Made by a program: the position numbers and the translations under genes. A DNA stretch of 64,000 nucleotides from Paenibacillus naphthalenovorans (GTDB lineage Bacteria; Bacillota; Bacilli; Paenibacillales; NBRC-103111). The notes beneath the pieces are model-generated. The model saw only the letters and a list, made by a program, of their open reading frames with translations, searched no databases and was not told where the DNA came from. This document shows, piece by piece, positions 35,439 to 43,795 of this stretch. The stretch is from positions 124,001 through 188,000 of the forward strand of contig NZ_FNDY01000002.1 in the NCBI RefSeq assembly GCF_900099895.1, given 5' to 3'. The number at the start of each line of letters is the position of its first letter. Position 1 is the first letter of the stretch.

Positions 35439-36679
35439 CTCCCACCTCCCAACTGGAAAGGCAGCTCCGACAAATGCTGCACCGCATAACAAACGATGCC
35501 GCGGGACTTGAGCTGCTTGACCCAAGCTTCCCTGCGGGCGGCATCCGGGTTGACCCACAGATGGCAGGGTTTCATTTGCTGCTGCTTGAGCCAGACAAGC
35601 AGCTCAAGCATGCCATCCCCCGAAACCGGACTGATCAGCTTAATGAAGCTGCCCGGCGCAAGCATATGGATTTTCTCCATCAGCACCTGCCGCGCGCCGT
35701 ATACTCCGTCCGCCTCCACATCAATGAGATGCTGCATTACGGCATGGTACTGCGCCTGCCCCGGTCTCGGTTCAAAATACTTATCGTCCGCCCCGCAGGA
35801 AATAAGCCCAAGAGCCAGGCCGCGATGAGCGCCGTACTGGAACATCGAGGCGGCCGCCGAAACCGCCAGCTCGAACGGATCGGGATCCTGATAAGACCGC
35901 AGACTGCGGTCCAGAAACAAATAGGTCTTGGGAAGCGATTCCCGCTCAAACTCCTTCGATTTCCAGGTTCCGGTCTTGGCGGTCGCATTCCAGTGAATCC
36001 GCGAGAGCCGGTCTCCGTAAATGTATTCGCGGACACCATTAATTTGTGTGGTTTCCCGCGCGGCACGTGTCGTCGAGGATTGGTGATTGGTTCCTTTAAC
36101 CATCTGATGAAACTGCTGCCATTCCCGTATGGGCACGGTTTGCGGAAGAACAGAGATGCTTTGAGGCAGCTCAAGCTCTCCCTTATGCTTGAACAACCCA
36201 AACACGTCCTCGGTTACGCATTCCGTGGTCCCGAACACATAGTGCCCGCGGCGCATCGCCGGCGTTTTGTACTCCCATTGCGCGCGTCTTTTCCAATCGG
36301 GCACAACCGTCGCCTCAAACGTCAGCTCCCGGCCGCTTTTATGAACTAATCGATCCTTGACGAACAAGTAAGGCATCGGCCAAAATCCCGGGATTTGCAG
36401 CTGGATTGTCACTTCAAGGGTGCTGCCGGCTTCGATCGTCGTTCCGAATTCGTTGTGCTTCAGCGTCCGGATTCCTTTCGTGCGCTTGATCCCGCTCCAC
36501 TGGCCGAGCAGCAAATAAACGCTGAGTATAAATATGATAACAAACAGCATCAAGGCCAGCTTTCCGCCCTGAAACAGCAAAAATCCCAGGCTGCCCAACA
36601 AAACCGAGAGCACGGCCCAGAGCTTGCGGCTGGACCCCGAGCGTCCCGCCAGCTTAAAAGCGAAAGAAGGTCTCAGCAT
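35435..36679 (-). CDS. DUF58 domain-containing protein
   Basis: The 414-residue protein has two N-terminal membrane segments (about 18-60), a beta-rich middle and a C-terminal von Willebrand-like DUF58 domain: REYIYGDRLSRIHWNATAKT and FERESLPKTYLFLDRS. These proteins pair with MoxR ATPases. I start at the ATG at 36679 with GGAG eight bases upstream; a GTG two codons earlier (36685), overlapping the moxR stop, is an alternative. Confidence 0.93.
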   Translation of the reverse strand: MLRPSFAFKLAGRSGSSRKLWAVLSVLLGSLGFLLFQGGKLALMLFVIIFILSVYLLLGQWSGIKRTKGIRTLKHNEFGTTIEAGSTLEVTIQLQIPGFWPMPYLFVKDRLVHKSGRELTFEATVVPDWKRRAQWEYKTPAMRRGHYVFGTTECVTEDVFGLFKHKGELELPQSISVLPQTVPIREWQQFHQMVKGTNHQSSTTRAARETTQINGVREYIYGDRLSRIHWNATAKTGTWKSKEFERESLPKTYLFLDRSLRSYQDPDPFELAVSAAASMFQYGAHRGLALGLISCGADDKYFEPRPGQAQYHAVMQHLIDVEADGVYGARQVLMEKIHMLAPGSFIKLISPVSGDGMLELLVWLKQQQMKPCHLWVNPDAARREAWVKQLKSRGIVCYAVQHLSELPFQLGGGR

Positions 36680-36681
36680 AT

Positions 36682-37641
36682 TCACTTCTCCAAACGTACC
36701 GGCACTTTCACCTGTTGAAACACCGATTGCAGCACCGACGATACGGTGACCCCTTCCATCCGTGCTTCCGCCTGCAGGATCATCCGGTGTCCAAGCACAT
36801 AAGGCGCCAAAAATTTAATATCGTCCGGAAGGACGTAATCTCTTTGCTGAAGCAAAGCGAAGGCTTTGACCGCCTGCACCAGCGCCAGCGTCGCACGCGG
36901 GCTCGCTCCCAGATAGATGGACGGATGTTCGCGGGTCAGCCGGATAACGGATACCAGGTACCTTGCCACCGCTTCATCCAGATGAACCTGCTTCACTTGC
37001 TCTTGAATGGCCAAAATCTGCTCCACTTCCGCAACAGGCTCCAGAGCATCCAACGGGTGGGATATGCTTTGGGATACGATCATTTTCGTTTCCGTTTCCG
37101 CATCGGGATAGCCGAGACTGAATTTCATCATGAAACGGTCCAACTGGGCCTCCGGCAAAACATAAGTACCCTCGAAATCGATCGGATTCTGGGTTGCCAG
37201 CATCAGGAAGGGTTTTGGCAGATCATGGGACTCTCCATCCACCGTAATATGCCTCTCCTCCATCGCTTCCAGCAAGGCGGACTGCGTCTTGGTCGTTGCC
37301 CGGTTGATTTCATCGACAAGCAGGATGTTGGTCATGATCGGACCCGGACGGAACAAAAACACTTCCTCCTTGGGATGATAAATGGAAACGCCTGTAATAT
37401 CGGTAGGAAGGAGGTCGGGGTTGCATTGAATGCGGCGATATTGGCCGCGGATCGATTTGGCGAGCGCTTTGATCAGCACGGTCTTGCCTGTGCCCGGCAC
37501 ATCCTCAAGCAGCACGTGGCCCCCTGCCAGCATCGCGGTTAAAAGCAGCTGAATTTCTTCTCTTTTTCCGAAAATGCAGGATTCCAAATTTGCCTGTATC
37601 CGCCTAATCGCCAGTATATCTTCTCTGATCATCGTCTCCAT
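36682..37641 (-). CDS. MoxR family AAA+ ATPase
   Basis: The 319-residue AAA+ protein has Walker A DVPGTGKTVLIKAL, Walker B LLVDEINRA and sensor 1 FLMLATQNPIDFEGTY. MoxR ATPases are chaperone-like and pair with DUF58/vWA proteins to assemble or activate complexes. The ATG has AAGGAGG upstream. It is the first gene of the moxR-DUF58-transglutaminase operon; each next gene overlaps it or nearly so. Confidence 0.95.
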   Translation of the reverse strand: METMIREDILAIRRIQANLESCIFGKREEIQLLLTAMLAGGHVLLEDVPGTGKTVLIKALAKSIRGQYRRIQCNPDLLPTDITGVSIYHPKEEVFLFRPGPIMTNILLVDEINRATTKTQSALLEAMEERHITVDGESHDLPKPFLMLATQNPIDFEGTYVLPEAQLDRFMMKFSLGYPDAETETKMIVSQSISHPLDALEPVAEVEQILAIQEQVKQVHLDEAVARYLVSVIRLTREHPSIYLGASPRATLALVQAVKAFALLQQRDYVLPDDIKFLAPYVLGHRMILQAEARMEGVTVSSVLQSVFQQVKVPVRLEK

Positions 37642-37945
37642 CGTCCGGCCTCCTTAATAAGTCTTAACTAAGCATGAATTAAATTTATTACGCAAATAAA
37701 GAGCCTAAGGTTCTACAAAATCGTGTCGATTTAACAAATGAAATCAAATTGTAATGCTATTGTAACAATTGTAACATGTGCACAAAATACAAGAGACTTA
37801 CTTCCTATTGTACAGGAATCAGGAAGCGGAGTACACGTATAAAAATGATTTTGAATGATGGCAAAAAAGCCCCGAAAACCTCAGGGCCGGGCGTTGGCGC
37901 CGCGCGCTTCCAAGGTTCTCGGAGCTTCCGTCTCCGCTGCCGCCG
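37642..37945. other. Intergenic region between moxR and spoVAE
   Basis: These 304 bases hold the spoVAE terminator (37863-37925) and the region upstream of moxR. The latter is AT-rich and contains TTGTAACAATTGTAACATG, with two copies of TTGTAAC. I see no credible gene here. Confidence 0.55.
37863..37925 (-). terminator. Terminator after spoVAE
   Basis: CGAGAACCT and AGGTTTTCG pair on the minus strand, followed by GGGGCTTTTTTG. The loop holds a GC-rich stretch. Confidence 0.7.
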
Positions 37946-38320
37946 TTATCCTTGCGGCTTGAATACGAGGGCGGCCAGGAATGAAAAAATGATGGCCGCA
38001 GAAATCCCCGCGCTGGTTACTTCAAAGATGCCCGTGATGATTCCGACTGCGCCATGCGTTTTCAATTCGCTCAGCGCTCCGTGCACAAGGGAATTGCCAA
38101 AGCTGGTAATCGGCACGGTAGCCCCGGCGCCGGCAAACTCGATAAAGCGTTCATACAAGCTTTTGTCGCCGATCTGAATGCCGTCCACGATGGCTCCGGC
38201 TACCACCAAAGTGGTCATGGTATGCGCCGGCGTCAGCTTCATGATATCCATCATCAATTGCCCCAGCACACAGATCGCCCCGCCGATGAGAAAAGCCCAG
38301 ACAAACTGCATCCAATTCAT
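37946..38320 (-). CDS. spoVAE: Stage V sporulation protein AE (SpoVAEb)
   Basis: This 124-residue membrane protein has about four hydrophobic segments ([35 protein letters not shown], a middle segment and a C-terminal [12 protein letters not shown]). It matches the SpoVAEb subunit, which together with SpoVAC and SpoVAD carries Ca-dipicolinate into and out of spores. The ATG has GAGGTGAAT upstream, one base past the spoVAD stop. Confidence 0.93.
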   Translation of the reverse strand: MNWMQFVWAFLIGGAICVLGQLMMDIMKLTPAHTMTTLVVAGAIVDGIQIGDKSLYERFIEFAGAGATVPITSFGNSLVHGALSELKTHGAVGIITGIFEVTSAGISAAIIFSFLAALVFKPQG

Positions 38321-38321
38321 G

Positions 38322-39335
38322 CTAATTCACCTCGCTTTCAATCGCTACCGCGTGTGCAATGCAGGGAATGCTCTCCCCCTGCTGAAACGAAAGCGGGGAG
38401 AGCAGCGCTCCCGTCGCAACGATCAGCACCCTTTTCAGTTCTCCCTTTTGGATCCGTTTCAAGACGTGACCGTAGGTTACGGTAGCCGAGCAGGCGCAGC
38501 CGCTCCCTCCCGCTTGGACGCTTTGCTTTTCCAAATCGTACATCATCAGACCGCAGTCGTAGTAACGGGTCTGCTTGATCGGCACCTTATGCTTTTCCAG
38601 TAATTCGCATGCAATTTCATAGCCTACACTCGCCAGGTCGCCTGTTAAAATCAAGTCATAATAGCCCGGCTCCCGTTTGAAATCACGGAAATGTGACTGC
38701 AGCGTATCGACGGCCGCCGGGGCCATCGCCGCACCCATATTAAAAGGGTCCTTGATCCCCATATCAATGACGCGCCCGATCGTAGCTCCTGTTACGACCG
38801 GTCCCTTGCCCCGGTTCCCCACAACCGCACAAGCCGCTCCCGTAACCGTATATTGGGCGGTGGGAGGCTTCTGCGAGCCGTATTCCGTAGGGTAACGAAA
38901 TTGCTTTTCCGCGGTACTGTTGTGACTGCACGTTCCCGTTAACACTTGATAGCCATAGCCCGAATCCACGATCATGGAAGCCAAAGCCAATCCCTCCATC
39001 GAAGTAGAGCAAGCGCCGAAAATACCGAGATAAGGAATTTGCATCGTCCGCACGGCAAAACTGTTGCTGATGATTTGGTTCAACAAGTCGCCGCCGACAT
39101 AAAATTGAATATGCTCCTTGGTCACCCCCGCATTCTCCAATGCAAGCTGGGCAGCTTCTTCCAGCATTTTTTTCTCGGCTTTTTCCCAACTGTCTTGTCC
39201 GAGCTTGGTATCGGCATGCACAATGTCGAATTCGTTTCCCAGCGGTCCGTTGCCTTCATCCGGCCCTACGATGGTCGCCGTTCCCATGATGACCGGACGC
39301 TTCTTGAACTCCCAGCTCTGATATCCCTTTAGCAT
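38322..39335 (-). CDS. spoVAD: Stage V sporulation protein AD
   Basis: SpoVAD is a soluble, thiolase-fold protein that binds Ca-DPA on the inner spore membrane. The 337-residue protein has the thiolase-like [19 protein letters not shown] with the characteristic Cys and [19 protein letters not shown] late in the chain. The ATG follows GGAGGGCC and the gene abuts spoVAC. Confidence 0.96.
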   Translation of the reverse strand: MLKGYQSWEFKKRPVIMGTATIVGPDEGNGPLGNEFDIVHADTKLGQDSWEKAEKKMLEEAAQLALENAGVTKEHIQFYVGGDLLNQIISNSFAVRTMQIPYLGIFGACSTSMEGLALASMIVDSGYGYQVLTGTCSHNSTAEKQFRYPTEYGSQKPPTAQYTVTGAACAVVGNRGKGPVVTGATIGRVIDMGIKDPFNMGAAMAPAAVDTLQSHFRDFKREPGYYDLILTGDLASVGYEIACELLEKHKVPIKQTRYYDCGLMMYDLEKQSVQAGGSGCACSATVTYGHVLKRIQKGELKRVLIVATGALLSPLSFQQGESIPCIAHAVAIESEVN

Positions 39336-39815
39336 TTAACGGCCCTCCATTCCAAGAATCAAGTGAATAAGGCCGATGACGAAGGCCGACACGGTTCCGA
39401 ATACGATAACAGAGCCGGCCAGCTTGAACATGTTTCCGCCGACACCGAGCACGTAGCCTTCGCTTTTATGCTCCAAAGCCGCAGAACATATCGAGTTGGC
39501 AAAGCCCGTCACAGGAACGGCGGACCCGGCGCCCGCCCATTGGGCGATTTTATCGTATACCCCAAAGCATGTCAGCAAAACCGAAATGAAGATGAGCACG
39601 GCGGCCGTCGGGTTGCCAGCTGTTTTCTCTGTGAACCCGAACCACCGGATGAACACTTCCATTATTCCTTGGCCGATCAAGCATATAAAGCCTCCGACCG
39701 CAAAGGCCCTCAGGCAATTTTTCAGCACCGGCCGGGCCGGCTCCCGCTTTTTGGCAAGCTCTTGGTATTCCTGCTGCGTCCAGGTCAATTTCTTCATTTT
39801 CGATTTGGTGGTCAT
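39336..39815 (-). CDS. spoVAC: Stage V sporulation protein AC
   Basis: SpoVAC is a membrane protein that acts as a mechanosensitive DPA channel. The 159-residue protein has a charged N-terminus and about four or five hydrophobic segments, including FAVGGFICLIGQGIMEVFIR and SVIVFGTVSAFVIGLIHLIL. The ATG has AGGGGG upstream. It follows the DUF421 gene. Confidence 0.95.
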   Translation of the reverse strand: MTTKSKMKKLTWTQQEYQELAKKREPARPVLKNCLRAFAVGGFICLIGQGIMEVFIRWFGFTEKTAGNPTAAVLIFISVLLTCFGVYDKIAQWAGAGSAVPVTGFANSICSAALEHKSEGYVLGVGGNMFKLAGSVIVFGTVSAFVIGLIHLILGMEGR

Positions 39816-39836
39816 TTTCGCATCCCCCTTTTCTGT

Positions 39837-40697
39837 TCAGCGTTTCAATAACGGTTCGACCTGCCCGATAATGTCTTTTATTTTCTCCATACCTTGTTCA
39901 TACATTCGTTTTGCCTCTTCGTTTGTCGTAGACAGCCCGAACAACGCCAGATCCGCTTCGCACTTTTTTAAAGTAGCCAGCAGCAGCGGCTTTTGATTCA
40001 TTGGCGGAACCTTCAGCATATCGTCGTATAAATCAACATACAGCTGACCATACGAATCCACTTGTCCGACAAACACATTTTCCAAGGTAACGCCTATTTT
40101 CTCCAATTCCGTTTGAAGCCATTCCCGGCTGAGCCCTGCCGTAGCCAAAGGCTCGTCCCTGATTTTCCCGTCAATAATGACCGTCTGGCTTTCCCGCTGC
40201 GGCGCAACCCGAATGCCCAAATGCTGCGGAGTCAAAGGCTGTTGTTCCTGCTTTAACAAAACGCTGAGATCCCCGCTTGGCTCAAGAACGGCAAACTCCG
40301 CATCAGCCACGTTAAAGACACCTTTGATCCGCAGCTGCTCCAAAAGCTCATCGGCGGTATAACGTTCTTTTTTCAAATTGTCTTCCATAATTTTTCCATC
40401 CTTGATCATCACGGTTCCGGTGCCGTCGAACCATTTCCGCAGCAGGTTACTTTTTAAGGCAAGGATTTCGAGGATATAAGGAATGGAAAACCAGACTAAA
40501 AGTCCCATCACGCCGTACATAAAAGGCGATTCGAGATCAATGGACATAAATCCGATCAGTTCACCAAGCGCAATACCGAGTATGTATTCGAAGTAGGTTA
40601 ACTGAGAAATTTGCTTTTTGCCAAGTATACGGGTGATTAAAAATAAAATCGTAATGGCTCCTGCCGAACGGATCGCGATATGCGCCCAATCATGCAA
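39837..40697 (-). CDS. DUF421 (YetF-like) membrane protein
   Basis: The protein (286 aa from a TTG at 40697 after AAAGGGAGAG) has three N-terminal membrane segments (ITILFLITRILGKKQISQLT and LGELIGFMSIDLESPFMYGV) followed by two soluble repeats with FDGTGTVMIKDGKI and QSVIIDGKIRDEPL-type strands, as in YetF/DUF421 proteins. It leads the spoVAC-AD-AE operon, as in spoVA2-type clusters, which are linked with spore heat resistance in some Bacillus. The molecular role of DUF421 is not known. Confidence 0.88.
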   Translation of the reverse strand: MHDWAHIAIRSAGAITILFLITRILGKKQISQLTYFEYILGIALGELIGFMSIDLESPFMYGVMGLLVWFSIPYILEILALKSNLLRKWFDGTGTVMIKDGKIMEDNLKKERYTADELLEQLRIKGVFNVADAEFAVLEPSGDLSVLLKQEQQPLTPQHLGIRVAPQRESQTVIIDGKIRDEPLATAGLSREWLQTELEKIGVTLENVFVGQVDSYGQLYVDLYDDMLKVPPMNQKPLLLATLKKCEADLALFGLSTTNEEAKRMYEQGMEKIKDIIGQVEPLLKR

Positions 40698-40785
40698 TGG
40701 ATTCTCTCCCTTTCCGGTGGTTAAAACGTAACGTTTCAATTATTTGCCGAAATCCCTTTTGTTATTAATAGGAGTTTTTTTACAT

Positions 40786-40814
40786 TCATAAATCCTCAAG
40801 ACTGAGCCATATTA
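40786..40814 (+). promoter_or_regulatory. Forespore-type promoter candidate for DUF1657
   Basis: CATATTA (40808-40814) fits the sigma-G/sigma-F -10 (CATWHTA); TCATA at 40786-40790 with a 17-bp spacer matches the -35 except at the first base. The leader would be only about 15 bases. Confidence 0.4.
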
Positions 40815-40835
40815 TTTTTTGTGGAGGTGATATCA

Positions 40836-41042
40836 ATGACCGTTGCATCCCAAGTAAAGACGACGCTGGCATCCCTCAAGAGCGCGCAAGCAAGCCTTGA
40901 AAGCTTTGCGTTAGAGACGCAAAATCAGGAAGCCAAGACGCTGTTTGAAAATTGCGCCCAGCAAACACAAGCGATTGTGGATCAAGTCAGCTCACGCGTG
41001 CAGCAGCTTGAAAATGAAGAGCCGCAATATAAAGGATTCTAA
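40836..41042 (+). CDS. DUF1657 family protein
   Basis: This 68-residue helical protein starts MTVASQVKTTLASLKSAQAS and ends QQLENEEPQYKGF, both family signatures of DUF1657. The family is often encoded with spoVA2 genes and DUF421 proteins. The ATG at 40836 has GGAGGTGATATCA upstream. The gene is divergent from the DUF421-spoVA operon, 138 bp away. Confidence 0.92.
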   Translation: MTVASQVKTTLASLKSAQASLESFALETQNQEAKTLFENCAQQTQAIVDQVSSRVQQLENEEPQYKGF

Positions 41043-41048
41043 AATCAT

Positions 41049-41087
41049 ACAGCCCGGTCCACCCTAAAGCGGATCGGGCTGTTTCTT
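41049..41087 (+). terminator. Terminator after DUF1657
   Basis: ACAGCCCG and CGGGCTGT pair with an inner GGTCC/GGATC partial match, followed by TTCTTCG. Confidence 0.75.
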
Positions 41088-41111
41088 CGTCAGAGCGTCT
41101 TCTCTTTCCGG

Positions 41112-41189
41112 TCAATACAGCAGCAAAAGGGTGATCACCAGCAGTAAAAAAAGCAAGATAATCAGCAGCACGGGCATGGACTGATCCAT
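41112..41189 (-). CDS. Putative 25-residue membrane peptide
   Basis: A short minus-strand frame reads MDQSMPVLLIILL, then FLLLVITLLLLY and TGA. Nearly all residues after position 5 are hydrophobic, giving one membrane segment. A GGGGGG run lies eight bases before the ATG. Tiny hydrophobic sporulation proteins (the YjcZ type) are common in Bacillales and often lie near spore genes, but the usual Gly/Tyr-rich start is absent, so the link is weak. Confidence 0.35.
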   Translation of the reverse strand: MDQSMPVLLIILLFLLLVITLLLLY

Positions 41190-41312
41190 AGTTGACGCCC
41201 CCCGTCCGTGAAAAATTTTGGAGGTTACTCTATGGTATGCCTTGCGGCAGCAATTGCGACATCATTCGCCCATCGCTTTGGCTGAAGAAAATTTAACCCC
41301 GTCCTTTTAGGT

Positions 41313-41338
41313 AAAAAAAGAACCCCTTTCGGAGTCCC
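41313..41338 (-). terminator. Terminator after the L,D-transpeptidase gene
   Basis: GGGACTCC, loop GAAA and GGGGTTCT pair (with G-U pairs), followed by TTTTTTA on the minus strand. Confidence 0.75.
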
Positions 41339-41412
41339 TTTTCAATGGTTGCCCGGTATGACCCGCTGATTTGCCCGTCGCAGCCCTACCTGACCTTTTA
41401 CCGTTAAGCCTG

Positions 41413-41949
41413 CTACTCCCGAATAATCACCACGGTGCCCAGCGGAATATGTCTGAACAGCCATTCGACATCTCTGTTATGCATCCGAATACAACCCGAA
41501 GATGCGCTGCTGCCGATCGAATACGGCCGGTTGGTTCCATGAATACCATAGGTATAGCCGCCCGTTCCCGGCACATTAATCCCCATCCACCGGCTGCCGA
41601 GCGGATTGCGCGGATCGCCGCCAGGGATTCGCTTGCGCACGTACCATGGCTTGACGATCTTGGTGACAATATGAAAGCGCCCTGTAGGAGTGAGCTGCTT
41701 TGTCCGGCCGGTAGCGACAGGAAAGGAATACGCAACCCGTCCGTTCAGAACTACGGTCAACCGGTTCGAGGTCTTATTGATGATCAAATAGACGCCTTCT
41801 TCTGCCAATCCATCCGTTATTTCGATTTTGGTCTTGTCCGATTTCGGAGCCGCGGCCAGCGGCTGTGCCAAGAGGGAGGCCGACAAGGTCAGCAGGAATA
41901 GCATGAAACAGAGTTTGAAGCCGCACGCTATCTTTCTCAAGCTGCTCAT
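41413..41949 (-). CDS. Secreted L,D-transpeptidase (YkuD domain)
   Basis: This 178-residue protein has a signal peptide (Lys/Arg start, hydrophobic CFMLFLLTLSASLLA, likely cut after AQPLAAA) and a YkuD domain. The catalytic motif is HGTNRPYSIGSSASSGCIRM, containing the nucleophilic Cys followed by RMHN. Such enzymes form 3-3 peptidoglycan cross-links or modify spore cortex and cell wall. I take the ATG at 41949 although its Shine-Dalgarno (TAAGG) is too close; a GTG at 41973 is the alternative. Confidence 0.92.
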   Translation of the reverse strand: MSSLRKIACGFKLCFMLFLLTLSASLLAQPLAAAPKSDKTKIEITDGLAEEGVYLIINKTSNRLTVVLNGRVAYSFPVATGRTKQLTPTGRFHIVTKIVKPWYVRKRIPGGDPRNPLGSRWMGINVPGTGGYTYGIHGTNRPYSIGSSASSGCIRMHNRDVEWLFRHIPLGTVVIIRE

Positions 41950-42057
41950 CCTTACGTTTAAAATATAGTGCACGGGGTTCGTCTTATTATGCCTTATCCG
42001 AACCTGCCGCTATTCGCACGCACCGTTTTTTCTCCGAATCGACCGATGGGCAAGCAA

Positions 42058-42104
42058 AAAAACAAGCCGTCTTTGCGGCCAACCGCAAAGACGGCTTGTT
42101 TTAC
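42058..42104 (-). terminator. Terminator after the malic enzyme gene
   Basis: ACAAGCCGTCTTTGCGG and its exact complement form a 17-bp stem with a CCAA-type loop and T-rich flanks. It is perfectly symmetric and could stop both strands. Confidence 0.92.
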
Positions 42105-42124
42105 AACTTTGGAATGACGATGGA

Positions 42125-43546
42125 TTATGCAAATTCATGCGGAACTTTGCGTGCTACCCCTGTATCCACTGCCGCCTGAATGACTTTTCTTCTGACAACC
42201 TCAACCACACGGTTATTGAACACGCTTGGGATAATATACTGCTCGTTCAGTTCGGCGTCCTCTACAATAGACGCAATCGCATAGGCGGCCGCCAGTTTCA
42301 TTTCCTCGTTAATGATGGTAGCCTGGCAATCCAATGCACCTCTGAAAATCCCCGGGAAGCACAGCACATTATTCAACTGGTTCGGGTAATCGGATCTTCC
42401 CGTAGCCATGACGCGTACATATGGCTCCGCAATTTCCGGTAAAATCTCCGGAGTCGGATTGGCCATCGCAAAGACAATCGGGTCTTTGGCCATTTTTTTC
42501 AAATCGTCTACCGTAATCACGCCGGGACCGGACAAGCCGATAAATACATCCGCCCCCTGCATCGCGTCGGATAACGTTCCCGTCACATTGTCGGGATTCG
42601 TATTCTCCGCATACCATTGCAGCATGGGGTTTTCGTATGTAGCGTTGCGGTTGATAATACCTACGGATCTCGTCGCACCGACGATATGCTTGACTCCGGC
42701 CGCGATCAGCATTTTCGTGCAAGCCACGCCTGCCGCGCCGACTCCGCTGAACACCACTTTAATGTCAGAGATTTGCTTGTTCACAATTTTCAATGCGTTG
42801 ATCAATCCCGCCAGCATCACCACGGCGGTTCCGTGCTGGTCATCATGAAAAACAGGAATATCCAGTTCTTTTTTTAATCTTTCTTCAATTTCAAAGCAGC
42901 GCGGCGAGGAAATGTCCTCCAGGTTAATGCCTCCGAACGCCGGTGCGATCGACTTCACAATCCTGATGATTTCTTCCGTATCCTTCGTATCCAAACAAAT
43001 CGGAAAGGAATCGATATCCGCCATTTCTTTAAACAGCATCGCTTTACCTTCCATCACCGGCATCGCGGCAATCGGACCGATATCGCCCAACCCGAGTACA
43101 GCGGTACCATCGGAGACGACCGCCACCGTATTCCGCTTGATGGTTAACGAATAAGCTTTGGAAGGATCTTCATGAAGCGCCATGCATACACGGGCTACAC
43201 CCGGTGTATATACATGGGACAGATCATCCCTGTTTTTAATCGGAACCTTCGAACGAACTTCAAGCTTTCCTCCCAAATGCATCAGGAAGGTACGGTCCGA
43301 TATGTTGACGATTTTAATCCCCGGCACGTTGCGAACGTTTTCAATCAATTCAGCTTCGGTTTCTCTGTTTGAAACGGACACCGTGATATCTCTGATCGTT
43401 TTTTGTTTGCTTCGGTTCACAATATCTACGGCAACGATTTCGCCGCCTTTTTCATGAATTGCATTAGCGATTTGAATGAATGCTACGTTGGGTTCCAGCT
43501 CCATTCGCAAAATAATTGTATAACTTCCGCTTGTCTGACCACTCAT
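42125..43546 (-). CDS. NAD-dependent malic enzyme with N-terminal ACT domain
   Basis: The 473-residue protein converts malate to pyruvate, CO2 and NADH. It has an ACT domain (about 8-85) that probably senses an amino acid, then the malic domain with TPGVARVC, DGTAVLGLGDIG, metal-site DIPVFHDDQHGTAVV and the NAD loop FSGVGAAGVACTKML. The start ATG has AAGGAGAAATG upstream. The layout resembles the malic enzymes YqkJ/MalS-type of Bacilli fused to ACT. Two phased palindromic repeats lie 140-180 bp upstream. Confidence 0.95.
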   Translation of the reverse strand: MSGQTSGSYTIILRMELEPNVAFIQIANAIHEKGGEIVAVDIVNRSKQKTIRDITVSVSNRETEAELIENVRNVPGIKIVNISDRTFLMHLGGKLEVRSKVPIKNRDDLSHVYTPGVARVCMALHEDPSKAYSLTIKRNTVAVVSDGTAVLGLGDIGPIAAMPVMEGKAMLFKEMADIDSFPICLDTKDTEEIIRIVKSIAPAFGGINLEDISSPRCFEIEERLKKELDIPVFHDDQHGTAVVMLAGLINALKIVNKQISDIKVVFSGVGAAGVACTKMLIAAGVKHIVGATRSVGIINRNATYENPMLQWYAENTNPDNVTGTLSDAMQGADVFIGLSGPGVITVDDLKKMAKDPIVFAMANPTPEILPEIAEPYVRVMATGRSDYPNQLNNVLCFPGIFRGALDCQATIINEEMKLAAAYAIASIVEDAELNEQYIIPSVFNNRVVEVVRRKVIQAAVDTGVARKVPHEFA

Positions 43547-43687
43547 TTTTCATTTCTCCTTTCGATATAGAAAATCCTAATGCAAACTATGAAATCAAAA
43601 ATAGTTAAATTTATGCATTATTTCACAGTCTAATTACATAATGAATGTGTGTCAACGATATTTATATAAATGTTTTTTATAAATCTT

Positions 43688-43725
43688 TTTTTCATATGTG
43701 AAAAGTAGTTTTTCATTTGTGAAAG
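43688..43725 (-). promoter_or_regulatory. Tandem palindromic repeats upstream of the malic enzyme gene
   Basis: Two copies of TTTTTCATWTGTGAAA (43688-43704 and 43709-43724) lie 21 bp apart, two DNA turns. Each is an imperfect inverted repeat of TTTTCA/TGAAAA. They lie 140-180 bp before the malic enzyme start and about 70 bp after the PfkB stop. I infer regulator sites for the malic enzyme gene; the regulator is unknown. Confidence 0.5.
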
Positions 43726-43795
43726 AAGTATCGAAAAAGCTCTGCCGCAAGCAAATCCCCGCGCATCATCGGTAAGCTCAGGGCCCTCCCGTCTC

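Larger units (their letters stand above)
41043..41412. other. Gene-poor interval between DUF1657 and the L,D-transpeptidase
   Basis: These 370 bases hold the DUF1657 terminator, a possible 25-codon minus-strand membrane peptide (41112-41189) and the L,D-transpeptidase terminator. I see nothing further. Confidence 0.6.
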
